Shown piece by piece: positions 53,531 through 61,863 of a stretch of 64,000 nt of DNA. Made by a program: the position numbers and the translations under genes. Origin of the DNA: Pseudomonadota bacterium (GTDB lineage: Bacteria > Desulfobacterota > Desulfobulbia > Desulfobulbales > Desulfocapsaceae); contig JAHJNL010000007.1 in NCBI GenBank assembly GCA_018820855.1, positions 186,001 to 250,000 on the forward strand. Direction: 5' to 3'. Within the stretch, counting starts at the first letter, position 1. Each line of letters opens with the position of its first letter. The notes beneath the pieces were generated by a model that saw only the letters and a list, made by a program, of their open reading frames with translations, made no database searches and was not told where the DNA came from.

Positions 53531-56221
53531 CTAGCTTGTCAGACTAAACAGATTAGTCAGTTCATTATTCTCCATCTCTGTGATCCAGGATTCGCCACTG
53601 GCAGCTACCACCTCGGCCGAGAGTTTTTCCTTGTTAGTCAACATCTCATCAATTTTTTCTTCTATGGTCCCTTTGGTAATGAATTTATGTACCATCACCT
53701 TTTTCTGCTGACCAATGCGGAAGACACGGTCGGTGGCCTGATTCTCCACGGCCGGATTCCACCAGCGGTCAAAATGAATAACATGATTGGCCCGGGTGAG
53801 ATTGAGCCCCACCCCGCCCGCCTTCAGTGACAGTACCATGAAAGGAATATAATCGCTGGATTGAAACTGTTCGATAATTTTTTTCCGTTTGGCTACCGGC
53901 ACGCTGCCATGAAGGATAAGACCGGGCCCCTCAAACAGTGTTTCCAAAAATCGCGCCAGGGGTTCGGTCATCTCCTTGAACTGAGTGAAGACCAGTACTC
54001 GTTCACGTTTTTCATAGATAATTGTGCAGATCTCTCGCAACCTGGCAAACTTACCGCTCTCCTTTTCACTATAGCCATTCACCCCGGCATATTGATCGGG
54101 GTGATTGCAGATCTGCTTGAATTTAGTCAACGCCGCCAAAATCAAACCCTTACGCTGAATACCATCCACCGTTTCCAGCATCTCGGTTATATTATCAACC
54201 AGCTGTTGATAAACAACCACCTGCTTTTTGCTGAGAGGAGCCCAGGTCTTCATTTCCACCTTATCGGGTAGATCGCTGATGATAGATTTGTCACTTTTTA
54301 ATCGCCGCAGAATAAAAGGGGAAATCATCTTACGCAAACGACCATAGCCATCCGGATGATCAGCCAACCCCTTACTGAAGGAAGCGAATTCCTTAATCGT
54401 GCCCAGCAATCCGGGATTAACAAAATCAAAGAGGGACCAGAGATCACTCAATCGATTTTCCACCGGCGTACCGGTCATGACAATGCGGTTTATAGCAGGA
54501 ATTTTTTTCACCGCCCTGGTCTGCTTGGTACCGGGGTTTTTAATGGCCTGAGCCTCATCAAGGATGACATATTGCCACTTATGTTCCATCAACCAATCAT
54601 AGCGTTGAGCCAAGGCATAAGTGGTGATGACCAGATCAAGGTCGGCCAGAGTTTCCTTAGTTGGTACTGAAACCATGCGAGGTTTATGCATATCCGGATG
54701 CGCCAGAAACACCTTCATATCCGGACAGAATCGTTTGATCTCCTGATCCCAGTTGGCCAGTAATGAGGCGGGAATGATGAGCAGGGAAGCGGCAGGATTT
54801 TCTTCGGTCTGCCGTTTCCCGGACAGAACATTTAAAAAAGCGAGGATCTGAACGGTCTTGCCTAGACCCATATCATCGGCCAGACAACAGCCAAAACCAA
54901 GGTCATGAAGTCCGCAGAGCCAACGCAGTCCATCCTGCTGATAAGGTCTGAGATCTGCCTGAAAACGACTATCTGTGGTCACCTCCGGCAGCAAGTCAGG
55001 GTTTGACATCCTGGCGAAAACAGATTGCAGCCACTGTCCGTTTTCCACTTCCAGGACAGCGGCATCAACCGCCTTTACCAGCCCTGCCTGGGGATGTAGT
55101 TGCCAGCGCATGGCCTCGGCCAAAGTCAGACCTTCTCTGGTCGCCAATTTTTCGGCCTCTTCATAGGCTACCAGGGTTTGTTCCAGCTTCTCCCTGTCAA
55201 CGGCTACCCACTTATTTTTGATAAAAGCCAGTCCATCCACTTCGGCAAGCAGGCGCCTGACCTCATCGGCAGAAATTTCCTCTTCCCCCAGCATGAGCCT
55301 AGGCGAAAAATCAAGCAGCGCCGCCATTCCTACCAAGGCAGGTTCCTTCTCACCCAGGCTGACCCTGAGATTGACATTTACTCTTTTTGCCTGCCACCAG
55401 TTCGGAATGCGGCAGAGGATGCCAGCGTCCTCATAGAGAGGGACCTCCTGTAAAAAAGTATAGGCATCCTCGCTGCTCCAGGCCAAGGGAGAAAAAAGTT
55501 TATTGCTCTCTAACAGACCAGCAATAAGTTTACTGTCTCTGGCTGCCTCATGGACAGTAAGCAGCAGTTCCAGTAATTTGTCGTTGTTATCTTGATATTC
55601 CTGCAGGGCATATTTTAGGGGAAGATGTTTTGATTGACCTTCCGAACCCATCCGGGTTGAATAGGTAGCCAGAAAGGCAAATGGTTCCTCAGCACCTTTG
55701 TTTTCCACGAGATGAAAATAAATCCGGCCGAGCAGATGGCTGTCCGGCGAAAAACGGTGGATAAATTCGGCGACGGAGCCTGAGAAAGTGCTGATTGCTG
55801 TGGCAAAGGTATTATTTAATTCCAACCACAACGAAGCAAGGAGCCCAGGACAGACATACTCACCGCCAGTCATAACCGGGACAACCTCCAGTAATTCAGT
55901 TAGTTCCTCCTTTATCAGAGGAACTTGGACCAGGTGGCGCAACTGTTCCAGATCTGGAGTAAGACGGAGATGATGAACAAATAGCCCGCTGAACTTCCGC
56001 CAGAAATCAAGGGAGGCAGGAAGGGCCACAGCAGGGTCTGAAAAGCCTAAAAAGAGAAGCCAGTTTTGCCTCTCAGAGGTGTAGGTGGTGAAGATTTTCT
56101 GTTGCAGCAGCACACTGCTTATATCTTTTTTGCCAGAGGCCAATTCCCACTCAAGCTGCAAGGAACCATCCGGCATTGGAACAACAATCAACTCTCTGTT
56201 AGAGCTCTTTTCTTTCATCAT
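53531..56221 (-). CDS. SNF2-family DEAD/DEAH helicase
   Basis: The 896-residue protein has a roughly 400-residue N-terminal region and a C-terminal SNF2 ATPase: DDMGLGKTVQILAFL (Walker A), ILDEAQAIKNP (DEAQ box), MTGTPVENRLSDLW, and helicase-C motifs LVFTQF, SLKAGGVGLNLTRAN and DRVFRIGQ. It would remodel protein-DNA complexes by DNA translocation. The second gene of the pair encodes a SWIM protein. The true start may be the second Met. The role in this organism is unknown. Confidence 0.9.
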   Translation of the reverse strand: MMKEKSSNRELIVVPMPDGSLQLEWELASGKKDISSVLLQQKIFTTYTSERQNWLLFLGFSDPAVALPASLDFWRKFSGLFVHHLRLTPDLEQLRHLVQVPLIKEELTELLEVVPVMTGGEYVCPGLLASLWLELNNTFATAISTFSGSVAEFIHRFSPDSHLLGRIYFHLVENKGAEEPFAFLATYSTRMGSEGQSKHLPLKYALQEYQDNNDKLLELLLTVHEAARDSKLIAGLLESNKLFSPLAWSSEDAYTFLQEVPLYEDAGILCRIPNWWQAKRVNVNLRVSLGEKEPALVGMAALLDFSPRLMLGEEEISADEVRRLLAEVDGLAFIKNKWVAVDREKLEQTLVAYEEAEKLATREGLTLAEAMRWQLHPQAGLVKAVDAAVLEVENGQWLQSVFARMSNPDLLPEVTTDSRFQADLRPYQQDGLRWLCGLHDLGFGCCLADDMGLGKTVQILAFLNVLSGKRQTEENPAASLLIIPASLLANWDQEIKRFCPDMKVFLAHPDMHKPRMVSVPTKETLADLDLVITTYALAQRYDWLMEHKWQYVILDEAQAIKNPGTKQTRAVKKIPAINRIVMTGTPVENRLSDLWSLFDFVNPGLLGTIKEFASFSKGLADHPDGYGRLRKMISPFILRRLKSDKSIISDLPDKVEMKTWAPLSKKQVVVYQQLVDNITEMLETVDGIQRKGLILAALTKFKQICNHPDQYAGVNGYSEKESGKFARLREICTIIYEKRERVLVFTQFKEMTEPLARFLETLFEGPGLILHGSVPVAKRKKIIEQFQSSDYIPFMVLSLKAGGVGLNLTRANHVIHFDRWWNPAVENQATDRVFRIGQQKKVMVHKFITKGTIEEKIDEMLTNKEKLSAEVVAASGESWITEMENNELTNLFSLTS

Positions 56222-56266
56222 ATACTACCGTTAAAACGGCTGTCGCTATTATTACCAAGAGTGACC

Positions 56267-56938
56267 TTATGTTCGTGCAAGCCAGATCATGTGCCGGCTT
56301 CCCCCTTTACGTCCACGTGCCCGGACCGTGACCTCTTCCACCACAAATCCTGTCTGGCGCAGTAGTTTGGAAAAAGTGGGATCGGGACTCGCGGACCAGA
56401 CGGCCAGGATGCCAGTTGGCCTGAGGGCAGTATGGATAGTCTGCAATCCGGCCCTGCTATAGAGCCAGTCGTTGCCTGTGCGGGTCAGGCCATCAGGCCC
56501 GTTGTCCACATCGAGGACGACGGCATCGAATGTATGCTGTTCTGCTTTTAAAATCAAAGCAACATCAATCTCTCGCACCAAAACCCGGGGATCTTCCAGG
56601 GGATACCCGGCCAGACCGGCCAGAGGACCCTTATTCCAGGTGACGACGGCCGGGACCAGTTCTGCCACTAGCACCTGAGCCTGTGGTCCCAGAGTCTGTA
56701 GTGCCGCTGCCGCAGTATACCCCATACCCAGGCCGCCAATCAAAATTCTGGGTGAGGGAGTATGAGCAAGCCTTGTACATGCCAGTTCGGCCAGGGCATC
56801 TTCCGAGCTATGAACACGACTGTTCATAAGTTCACAGCCATCCACTCGGATGGAGAACTCATCGCCCCGCCTGTACAGACGCAGTATTCCGGAACCTTCT
56901 GGCACCGGAGCGCTATCAAGCAATTCCCAAGGAATCAT
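56267..56938 (-). CDS. Spermidine-synthase-like protein
   Basis: The 223-residue protein has a Rossmann fold of the spermidine synthase/methyltransferase type: ILIGGLGMGYTAAAAL (SAM-like glycine loop), AELVPAVVTWN and DAVVLDVDNGPDGL, and ends in a basic RARGRKGGSRH. It lacks the polyamine-site signature that I would expect in SpeE, so it is called by fold and not by function. It stands alone on the minus strand. Confidence 0.75.
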   Translation of the reverse strand: MIPWELLDSAPVPEGSGILRLYRRGDEFSIRVDGCELMNSRVHSSEDALAELACTRLAHTPSPRILIGGLGMGYTAAAALQTLGPQAQVLVAELVPAVVTWNKGPLAGLAGYPLEDPRVLVREIDVALILKAEQHTFDAVVLDVDNGPDGLTRTGNDWLYSRAGLQTIHTALRPTGILAVWSASPDPTFSKLLRQTGFVVEEVTVRARGRKGGSRHMIWLART

Positions 56939-57154
56939 TCCAACCTCAATAAAAAAGCAATTATCGGTACCTGCACTTGTTTGCCTTACACAACTACGAG
57001 ATCAGGGAAAAGGTGATATGAAAAATCACAAGAAGTCATTAAATATCCTGCAGCAAGGTGGTCTTAAGAACCAGAGATAACAAAAAAATCCTGAGTCGTC
57101 TGCTTAATACTTTAAGAGCATTATTGCGTTAGCAGAATTTTCAGGAATCCCATC

Positions 57155-57991
57155 TTACTGTTTGGTTAGTTGAACACCACTGGCATCAATGATGATAAGC
57201 CTTTTTTTGTAGAGGGAGCCTATGGCCTTTTTGAAGGTTTTTTTACTTACCCCAAACTGGGAGTAGATATCTTGCGGCGGACTTTTATCAGTAAGTGCAA
57301 TCCTGCCACCATGCTCTTTTATTGTATCAAGAATGGTCTGGGAAATATCATCTACTTTTTGATAGCCAGGCTGTTGCAGGCTCAAGTCAATTTTAAGGTC
57401 TTCCCGTATTTTTTTTATGTAGCCTTTCAGCTGTTCGCCTATGAAAAGCTTTTGAAACACTTCGTTTTCATAGATCATGCCGTCATGAGAAGAGTTGACA
57501 ACTGCCCTGAAGCCCAGATCTGTTTTGTCATATATTAGCAGATCGACCTCTTCACCTTCTTCATAGTGCGGGGGCTGCGAACTGAGAAATTTCTCCAGCT
57601 TTGAAGAGGCGATGATACGGTTATTTTTGTTGCTCAGGAAGATAAAGACAACATATGAGTTACCTTCCTTCATATTATCCTGCTGTTCACTCTTTGGTAC
57701 AAAAAGATCTATTCCAAGCCCCCAGTCCATGTAGGAACCAGATGATGAATTTGATACCACCTGTAATTTGGCAAACTGACCGACTGTTGCATAGGGCTTT
57801 TTGCTGGTAGCCCGCAGATGATCTTCCCGGTCCAGATAAACGAAGACCTCAACCTCATCTCCTGGCTGACACTTCTCGGGAACATCCCTTGTCGGCAGGA
57901 GGATATCCCCTGACTCACCACCATCAAGGTGAACACCATAGGCCTGTGTTGTCTTTATCGTAAGCTTATTGATCTTGCCGATCTGTACCAT
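57155..57991 (-). CDS. CvfB-like S1 RNA-binding protein
   Basis: The 278-residue protein has several S1-type beta-barrels and a C-terminal winged helix (YSQFGVSKKTFKKAIGSLYKKRLI), as in CvfB/YitL proteins that regulate virulence genes in staphylococci. The first barrel starts GKINKLTIKTTQAYGVHLDGG, the next LDWGLGIDLFVPKSEQ. It probably binds RNA in the cytoplasm; no target is known here. Confidence 0.88.
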   Translation of the reverse strand: MVQIGKINKLTIKTTQAYGVHLDGGESGDILLPTRDVPEKCQPGDEVEVFVYLDREDHLRATSKKPYATVGQFAKLQVVSNSSSGSYMDWGLGIDLFVPKSEQQDNMKEGNSYVVFIFLSNKNNRIIASSKLEKFLSSQPPHYEEGEEVDLLIYDKTDLGFRAVVNSSHDGMIYENEVFQKLFIGEQLKGYIKKIREDLKIDLSLQQPGYQKVDDISQTILDTIKEHGGRIALTDKSPPQDIYSQFGVSKKTFKKAIGSLYKKRLIIIDASGVQLTKQ

Positions 57992-58046
57992 TTTCTTCCT
58001 TGTAAATCGTTATGCTATAACTGTGATTGATTCCGCTCTATAAAGC

Positions 58047-58523
58047 CTATTCCCAAAACTCATTTTCATAGCCCACTGTGAACCGGCGCGTTGTGTTATT
58101 GCGGATACTTAAGAAATGGGCATTGTTTTTATCAAAGGGACAAATAGGTGTGGCACAAGGCTCAAATCCAAACTTCGTATAAAAACGAGGATCCCCCAGG
58201 ACAAAGATTGTGTTTGCCTTGATAACATCCTGCCTCAAGGCAAAGAGAAGCAACTCAGTACCGACCCCCTGTCTTTGAAACTCAGGATTCACAGCCAACG
58301 GTGCCAGATGCAAGCCACAAACAGCAGAGCCGTCATAGGCATTTGAAAAAGCAATATAGGCTATGATCCTGTTGGTATGCACACACACCCACTCATGCAC
58401 CGTCTTGCCATTGTTGTGGAAGTTATCAACTAACTGTTTTTCATAGGTGCTGCCGGGGAAAGCCTGCAGCAACAAGGCAGAAGCCTTGGCATAATTTTCA
58501 GGGGTGAGTTTACGTATTTTCAT
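58047..58523 (-). CDS. GNAT-family N-acetyltransferase
   Basis: The 158-residue protein has the acetyl-CoA site PEFQRQGVGTELLLFAL and GDPRFYTKFGFE, typical of YhbS-like GNAT enzymes. The start has good family context (MKIRKLTPENYAKAS). The substrate is unknown. It lies 55 bp upstream of the CvfB-like gene and may be co-transcribed. Confidence 0.85.
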   Translation of the reverse strand: MKIRKLTPENYAKASALLLQAFPGSTYEKQLVDNFHNNGKTVHEWVCVHTNRIIAYIAFSNAYDGSAVCGLHLAPLAVNPEFQRQGVGTELLLFALRQDVIKANTIFVLGDPRFYTKFGFEPCATPICPFDKNNAHFLSIRNNTTRRFTVGYENEFWE

Positions 58524-58741
58524 TGGTGAAATAGTTGGTTGACTCTAAAAGATTATAGCAGTTAAGGAGCCATCGATTCATTAAGCGGCATGTCAACTGA
58601 ATGAGAATCCCTCCATGTCACACGGAGTATTACGATTCGTCACAATACTATTTGACCGGTTCATAATTGTAAACCTTGGATTGAACTTCTCCATAAATCA
58701 GCCCGCTCCGCAAAAACACTCCTGTTTAAATGGTTCCGTTG

Positions 58742-59650
58742 TTATCGATACCAGGAGTTTAACCCTGACTGAGCTTCCTGCTGCAGGATTCCAAGCATAT
58801 CAGCTGAGTTGAATAATTTATCGCACAGTTCACATTTTCTGTACTGAATGATCTCTCGTGCTTTAAAACCGGCAAAAGACGCCATGGCGGTTATCCCCAT
58901 GTTCCGAATGTGGTTATACAACCTGTTTGTCTCACTTTTTTGCAGAAGCTGCTCAATACTACTGTCCTTTAAATTACCAAGGTGGAAGAAGTTTGTGTTT
59001 GTAAAATGGCTGCCGGCATCACAGCAGGCATACATATCAAGGTTTGGAGCAAGATAAGGGTTCATGGAACAGCAGTTTGCCTGGTAATCGGTGTGAATGG
59101 GCAGATGAGCAAACGACAGTGCCCGACCGGCAGAGATTATCGGTTCCGGGAAAAATTTAAGGCTATTATCTCGCAGATATTGTTCTACAGCATCATCCTG
59201 TTCAGAAAAATCAGTTACAAATGAAATGAAATAATCCACTCCATTTTTTTCACAACTCTGAGCACCATTCAATATATTCTGGCGAGGGATATTTTTCTGG
59301 TGCCAGCGGCTATAACTCATGCGCAGTTGTGACAACCCATTTTCTTTGAGCTTGACTATACAGCTATCTGCAAGCTCAGGTGTTTTGGCCCAGAAACCAT
59401 TGGTGACGACTCGTGTGTAAATACCATAGCCCTGACAGAGAGCCACCAGTTCCGCTATTTCATCAAGATAGATAAGCGGTTCACCGGCTGTGAAGCTTAC
59501 CCCCCCAACCTGAGAATCGGCCAGTTCCGCAATGATCTCTCTTGCCTGGTGAAACTCCATCTTTAAATTTTCGGGAATATCATCGGCTGCAACACAGTGT
59601 TCACATTGAATATTGCAGCGAGTTGAATATCCGAAAGCTATTTTTCTCAT
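58742..59650 (-). CDS. Radical SAM protein, SPASM-like, possible peptide maturase
   Basis: The 302-residue protein begins with the radical SAM motif STRCNIQCEHCV near residues 9-20, then FTAGEPLIY and RVVTNGFWA. C-terminal cysteines (ANCCSMNP, YACCDAG, KCELC) could bind extra iron-sulfur clusters as in SPASM or twitch domains, which are frequent in enzymes that modify ribosomal peptides. A hidden 41-codon ORF lies 12 bp upstream, which would suit a precursor peptide. The substrate is not known and other roles, such as protein or cofactor maturation, are possible. No strong Shine-Dalgarno sequence precedes its ATG, which suggests coupled translation. Confidence 0.8.
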   Translation of the reverse strand: MRKIAFGYSTRCNIQCEHCVAADDIPENLKMEFHQAREIIAELADSQVGGVSFTAGEPLIYLDEIAELVALCQGYGIYTRVVTNGFWAKTPELADSCIVKLKENGLSQLRMSYSRWHQKNIPRQNILNGAQSCEKNGVDYFISFVTDFSEQDDAVEQYLRDNSLKFFPEPIISAGRALSFAHLPIHTDYQANCCSMNPYLAPNLDMYACCDAGSHFTNTNFFHLGNLKDSSIEQLLQKSETNRLYNHIRNMGITAMASFAGFKAREIIQYRKCELCDKLFNSADMLGILQQEAQSGLNSWYR

Positions 59651-59662
59651 AATTCTGGTTGG

Positions 59663-59788
59663 TTAACCACACAGATCCCGGTTATTATTGAGTTCGAGAA
59701 CCTTGTTCTGATACAAAGCCAATTTTTCTGGTTTGTATAATGGTATACGTTGCAGAACATCAAGATTGACCGCAGATATGGGCGACAA
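59663..59788 (-). CDS. Possible 41-residue peptide upstream of the radical SAM gene
   Basis: In the gap between two minus-strand genes an ORF with TTG start encodes MSPISAVNLDVLQRIPLYKP at its N-terminus and ends LELNNNRDLCG, with one Cys next to last. Composition and codon use are like real protein. It overlaps the DUF6178-like gene by 29 nt and stops 12 bp before the radical SAM ATG. The start is weak (GAAAG 3 nt upstream) and an alternative 37-codon ATG ORF in another frame overlaps it (59647-59760). The precursor role is an inference from position. Confidence 0.4.
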   Translation of the reverse strand: MSPISAVNLDVLQRIPLYKPEKLALYQNKVLELNNNRDLCG

Positions 59789-61100
59789 GGTCTTTCAGGC
59801 GAACCTGGGCGACATCGATATCAGCGAGGCAGGCAAAGGCCTTGACGTCCTCGGTTTTAGCCAGATCAAAACCGCCTTGCAAGGGATGACGACTGAGCAG
59901 CGCAGACACAAAGGCACGCTCAAGGCGATCGTCCGAAGTATCCGATTGTTGGGTCTCAGAAAGATCATACCAGGCACGGAATTGAGGGTCACGCAAGGCC
60001 TGTCGCATTTCCTGCTGAAGGTTCTGGGTCGCGGCAAAGCCGTGCCGGAACAGATCGGTTATATACCAGGCGTCCAGCAAGTCGGACGCTTTTGCAGCCG
60101 CTGCTGCGCTGTTCAGCGGGCCGTCGAATCCTTCTTTGGCCAACAATGATTCCAGACCGAGGGAAATAGTGTCCCGTACCCTCTTGGCAATGTCGGTGAT
60201 CTGTTTTGTATCCTGCGTTTTTTCACCATAGGCGATAATCGCGCTGTTAATGGTCCAGACAATTTCCTGCTCCAGGCGGGACAGGTTCTCCTGGTCAGTA
60301 ATCAGGGACAGGGCCTGCTGTAACAGGGTGGTTTCAATTAAGGGGCCGGCATATACCGATGGTACTCGGGTGAGTATACTGGCTATCGGCTTTTGAGGCC
60401 GCGGCGATGACTGCCGACTGGCTGGCCGGGAAAAAAGAATAGAGGCTTCATCTGGTGTCACAAAACCGATATCCTGCATGCGACCATTGCGAAAGCGTAA
60501 GGCTTCTTCTTCGATCTGAGTCGACAGATCTACGCGTACTTCACTAAGGAGTTGATGCGTAGCCGTCAAATCGTATTGATACATGGCATCCAACAAAGTA
60601 AAGGGATGGATCCTCAGCCCCATATCAACCCTCAACTCCAGAAGATAAAAACCGTCCGGAGTCATGGCACGAGACGTACCCTTTTCCTTGTCCTTTTGAG
60701 GAACCTGATCAGTATCAGGATCATATACCGTTACAGTCTTGGCGAGAAAGAGGAGCTGCACGACATAGTCCAGGGAGAAAAAAGTCTCGGCCAGGGTTTC
60801 GGGGCCGGCCAGCGCAAAGGTGGCCAGCCATTCATCAAGACTATCGACAGCAAAGTCATGGCGGTTCCAGCAATCCAGATCAACACAGGCCTCCAATTGT
60901 TCTTGACTCAGTTTAAGGAGGATAGGCAGGGCCTGATCGAAACCGATCTCCCTGATGATATAGTACGCCTCTAAAGGTTCGAGGGCTGCAACCTCCTCGG
61001 CCAGATCGGTGGCGGCCAGAAGGCGTTCACCGCGGCGGGCCAAAGCACGGGTCAGATCGGCGCGGAACGGTGTTAATTCTATGGTGTTGTTATCGGTCAT
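59760..61100 (-). CDS. DUF6178-like protein of unknown function
   Basis: A 446-residue hydrophilic, largely helical protein with no catalytic motif that I can identify. It resembles the DUF6178 group found in sulfate- and sulfur-metabolising Desulfobacterota; I assign it with moderate certainty from general features, such as the LEPLEAYYIIREIGFDQALPIL start. A low-complexity Ser/Pro/Arg stretch (near 220-235) separates N- and C-terminal halves. It is transcribed towards the radical SAM gene. Confidence 0.7.
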   Translation of the reverse strand: MTDNNTIELTPFRADLTRALARRGERLLAATDLAEEVAALEPLEAYYIIREIGFDQALPILLKLSQEQLEACVDLDCWNRHDFAVDSLDEWLATFALAGPETLAETFFSLDYVVQLLFLAKTVTVYDPDTDQVPQKDKEKGTSRAMTPDGFYLLELRVDMGLRIHPFTLLDAMYQYDLTATHQLLSEVRVDLSTQIEEEALRFRNGRMQDIGFVTPDEASILFSRPASRQSSPRPQKPIASILTRVPSVYAGPLIETTLLQQALSLITDQENLSRLEQEIVWTINSAIIAYGEKTQDTKQITDIAKRVRDTISLGLESLLAKEGFDGPLNSAAAAAKASDLLDAWYITDLFRHGFAATQNLQQEMRQALRDPQFRAWYDLSETQQSDTSDDRLERAFVSALLSRHPLQGGFDLAKTEDVKAFACLADIDVAQVRLKDLVAHICGQS

Positions 61101-61175
61101 GTTTTTTTATCAGTGGGAGGTGAAGTGAGGTCTTCGCAGATAGGAGTGAGGAATCTTTAACTGTTTAACAAAGGA

Positions 61176-61298
61176 CGTAGGGGCAATCCCTTGTGGTTGC
61201 CCTGTTGGTTATCACCTCGGTCGAGCCTTTTTGGGATGATTAGCCAGCCTTTTGGATACTTATAAGAAGCACCTCTACGATTTCGATGATCCCTGCGG
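61176..61298. repeat. REP-like 123-bp repeat, copy 1
   Basis: This unit matches 61340-61462 without gaps over 123 bp at roughly 75-80% identity. It contains GGGCAATCCCTTGTGGTTGCCC, an imperfect palindrome of the short repeats common in Desulfobacterota intergenic regions. Read on the minus strand, both copies share an open frame with the end HKGLPLR. Confidence 0.8.
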
Positions 61299-61339
61299 AA
61301 ATGCAAATCTATTATAAGACTTAATCAGGATGTTTCAAG

Positions 61340-61462
61340 CGTAGAGGTAATCCTTTATGGTGGCCCTGTCGATTATCACTTCGATCGACAACTCTTTGGA
61401 TGATTGGCCAGCCTTTTGGGTATTTCAAATGAGCAGCTCTACGATTGCGATAATCCCTGAGG
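61340..61462. repeat. REP-like 123-bp repeat, copy 2
   Basis: Second copy of the unit at 61176-61298, 164 bp farther along in the same orientation. The palindrome is more decayed here. The 390-bp gap between the DUF6178-like gene and YwbE is otherwise without genes. Confidence 0.8.
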
Positions 61463-61490
61463 CATCTTTACCGGTTGCTTGCCATTATTT

Positions 61491-61685
61491 TCATTCACCG
61501 ATTTTTTTGACTCGCCCGACAGCTCCGCTTTCGAGGCGAACTTTAATACCATGGGGATGAGTTGGGGAATTTGTCAGGATATCCTTTACAACTCCTTCGG
61601 TGAGTTTTCCGGTTCGTTGGTCCTGTTTTAAGACGATGAAAACCCGAAGGCCTACTTTAATATCTCTTCGATTCATGCCATTCAT
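61491..61685 (-). CDS. YwbE family protein
   Basis: A 64-residue protein with the family pattern IKVGLRVFIVLKQDQRTGKLTEGVV and TNSPTHPHGIKVRLESGAVGRV. YwbE is a small beta-barrel-like protein of unknown function. An ATG at 61676 is an alternative start. It lies next to the REP-like repeats and 180 bp from topB, which is divergent. Confidence 0.88.
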   Translation of the reverse strand: MNGMNRRDIKVGLRVFIVLKQDQRTGKLTEGVVKDILTNSPTHPHGIKVRLESGAVGRVKKIGE

Positions 61686-61863
61686 GGTTGCTTTTTCTTT
61701 GATTGCATTATTAAAAAAGGCTAGGTTCTAAATAATTTTTTTTAACTCTCATACTGCCCCCCTGTTCTTCAGGTGATAATGCTGCAAATAGGGGTTGCGT
61801 CAGTCAGCATCATACTTTGTACTTCTTAACAGAAGAAAATAAAGATCGCGAGATAATCGTACG

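Noticed and set aside
58593-58694. 33-codon minus-strand ORF (MEKFNPRF...) downstream of the radical SAM gene, with GGAG about 11 nt upstream
   Set aside because: No homolog can be tested here; composition is unremarkable, spacing is poor and it lies past the enzyme. The 41-residue ORF upstream is a better candidate.
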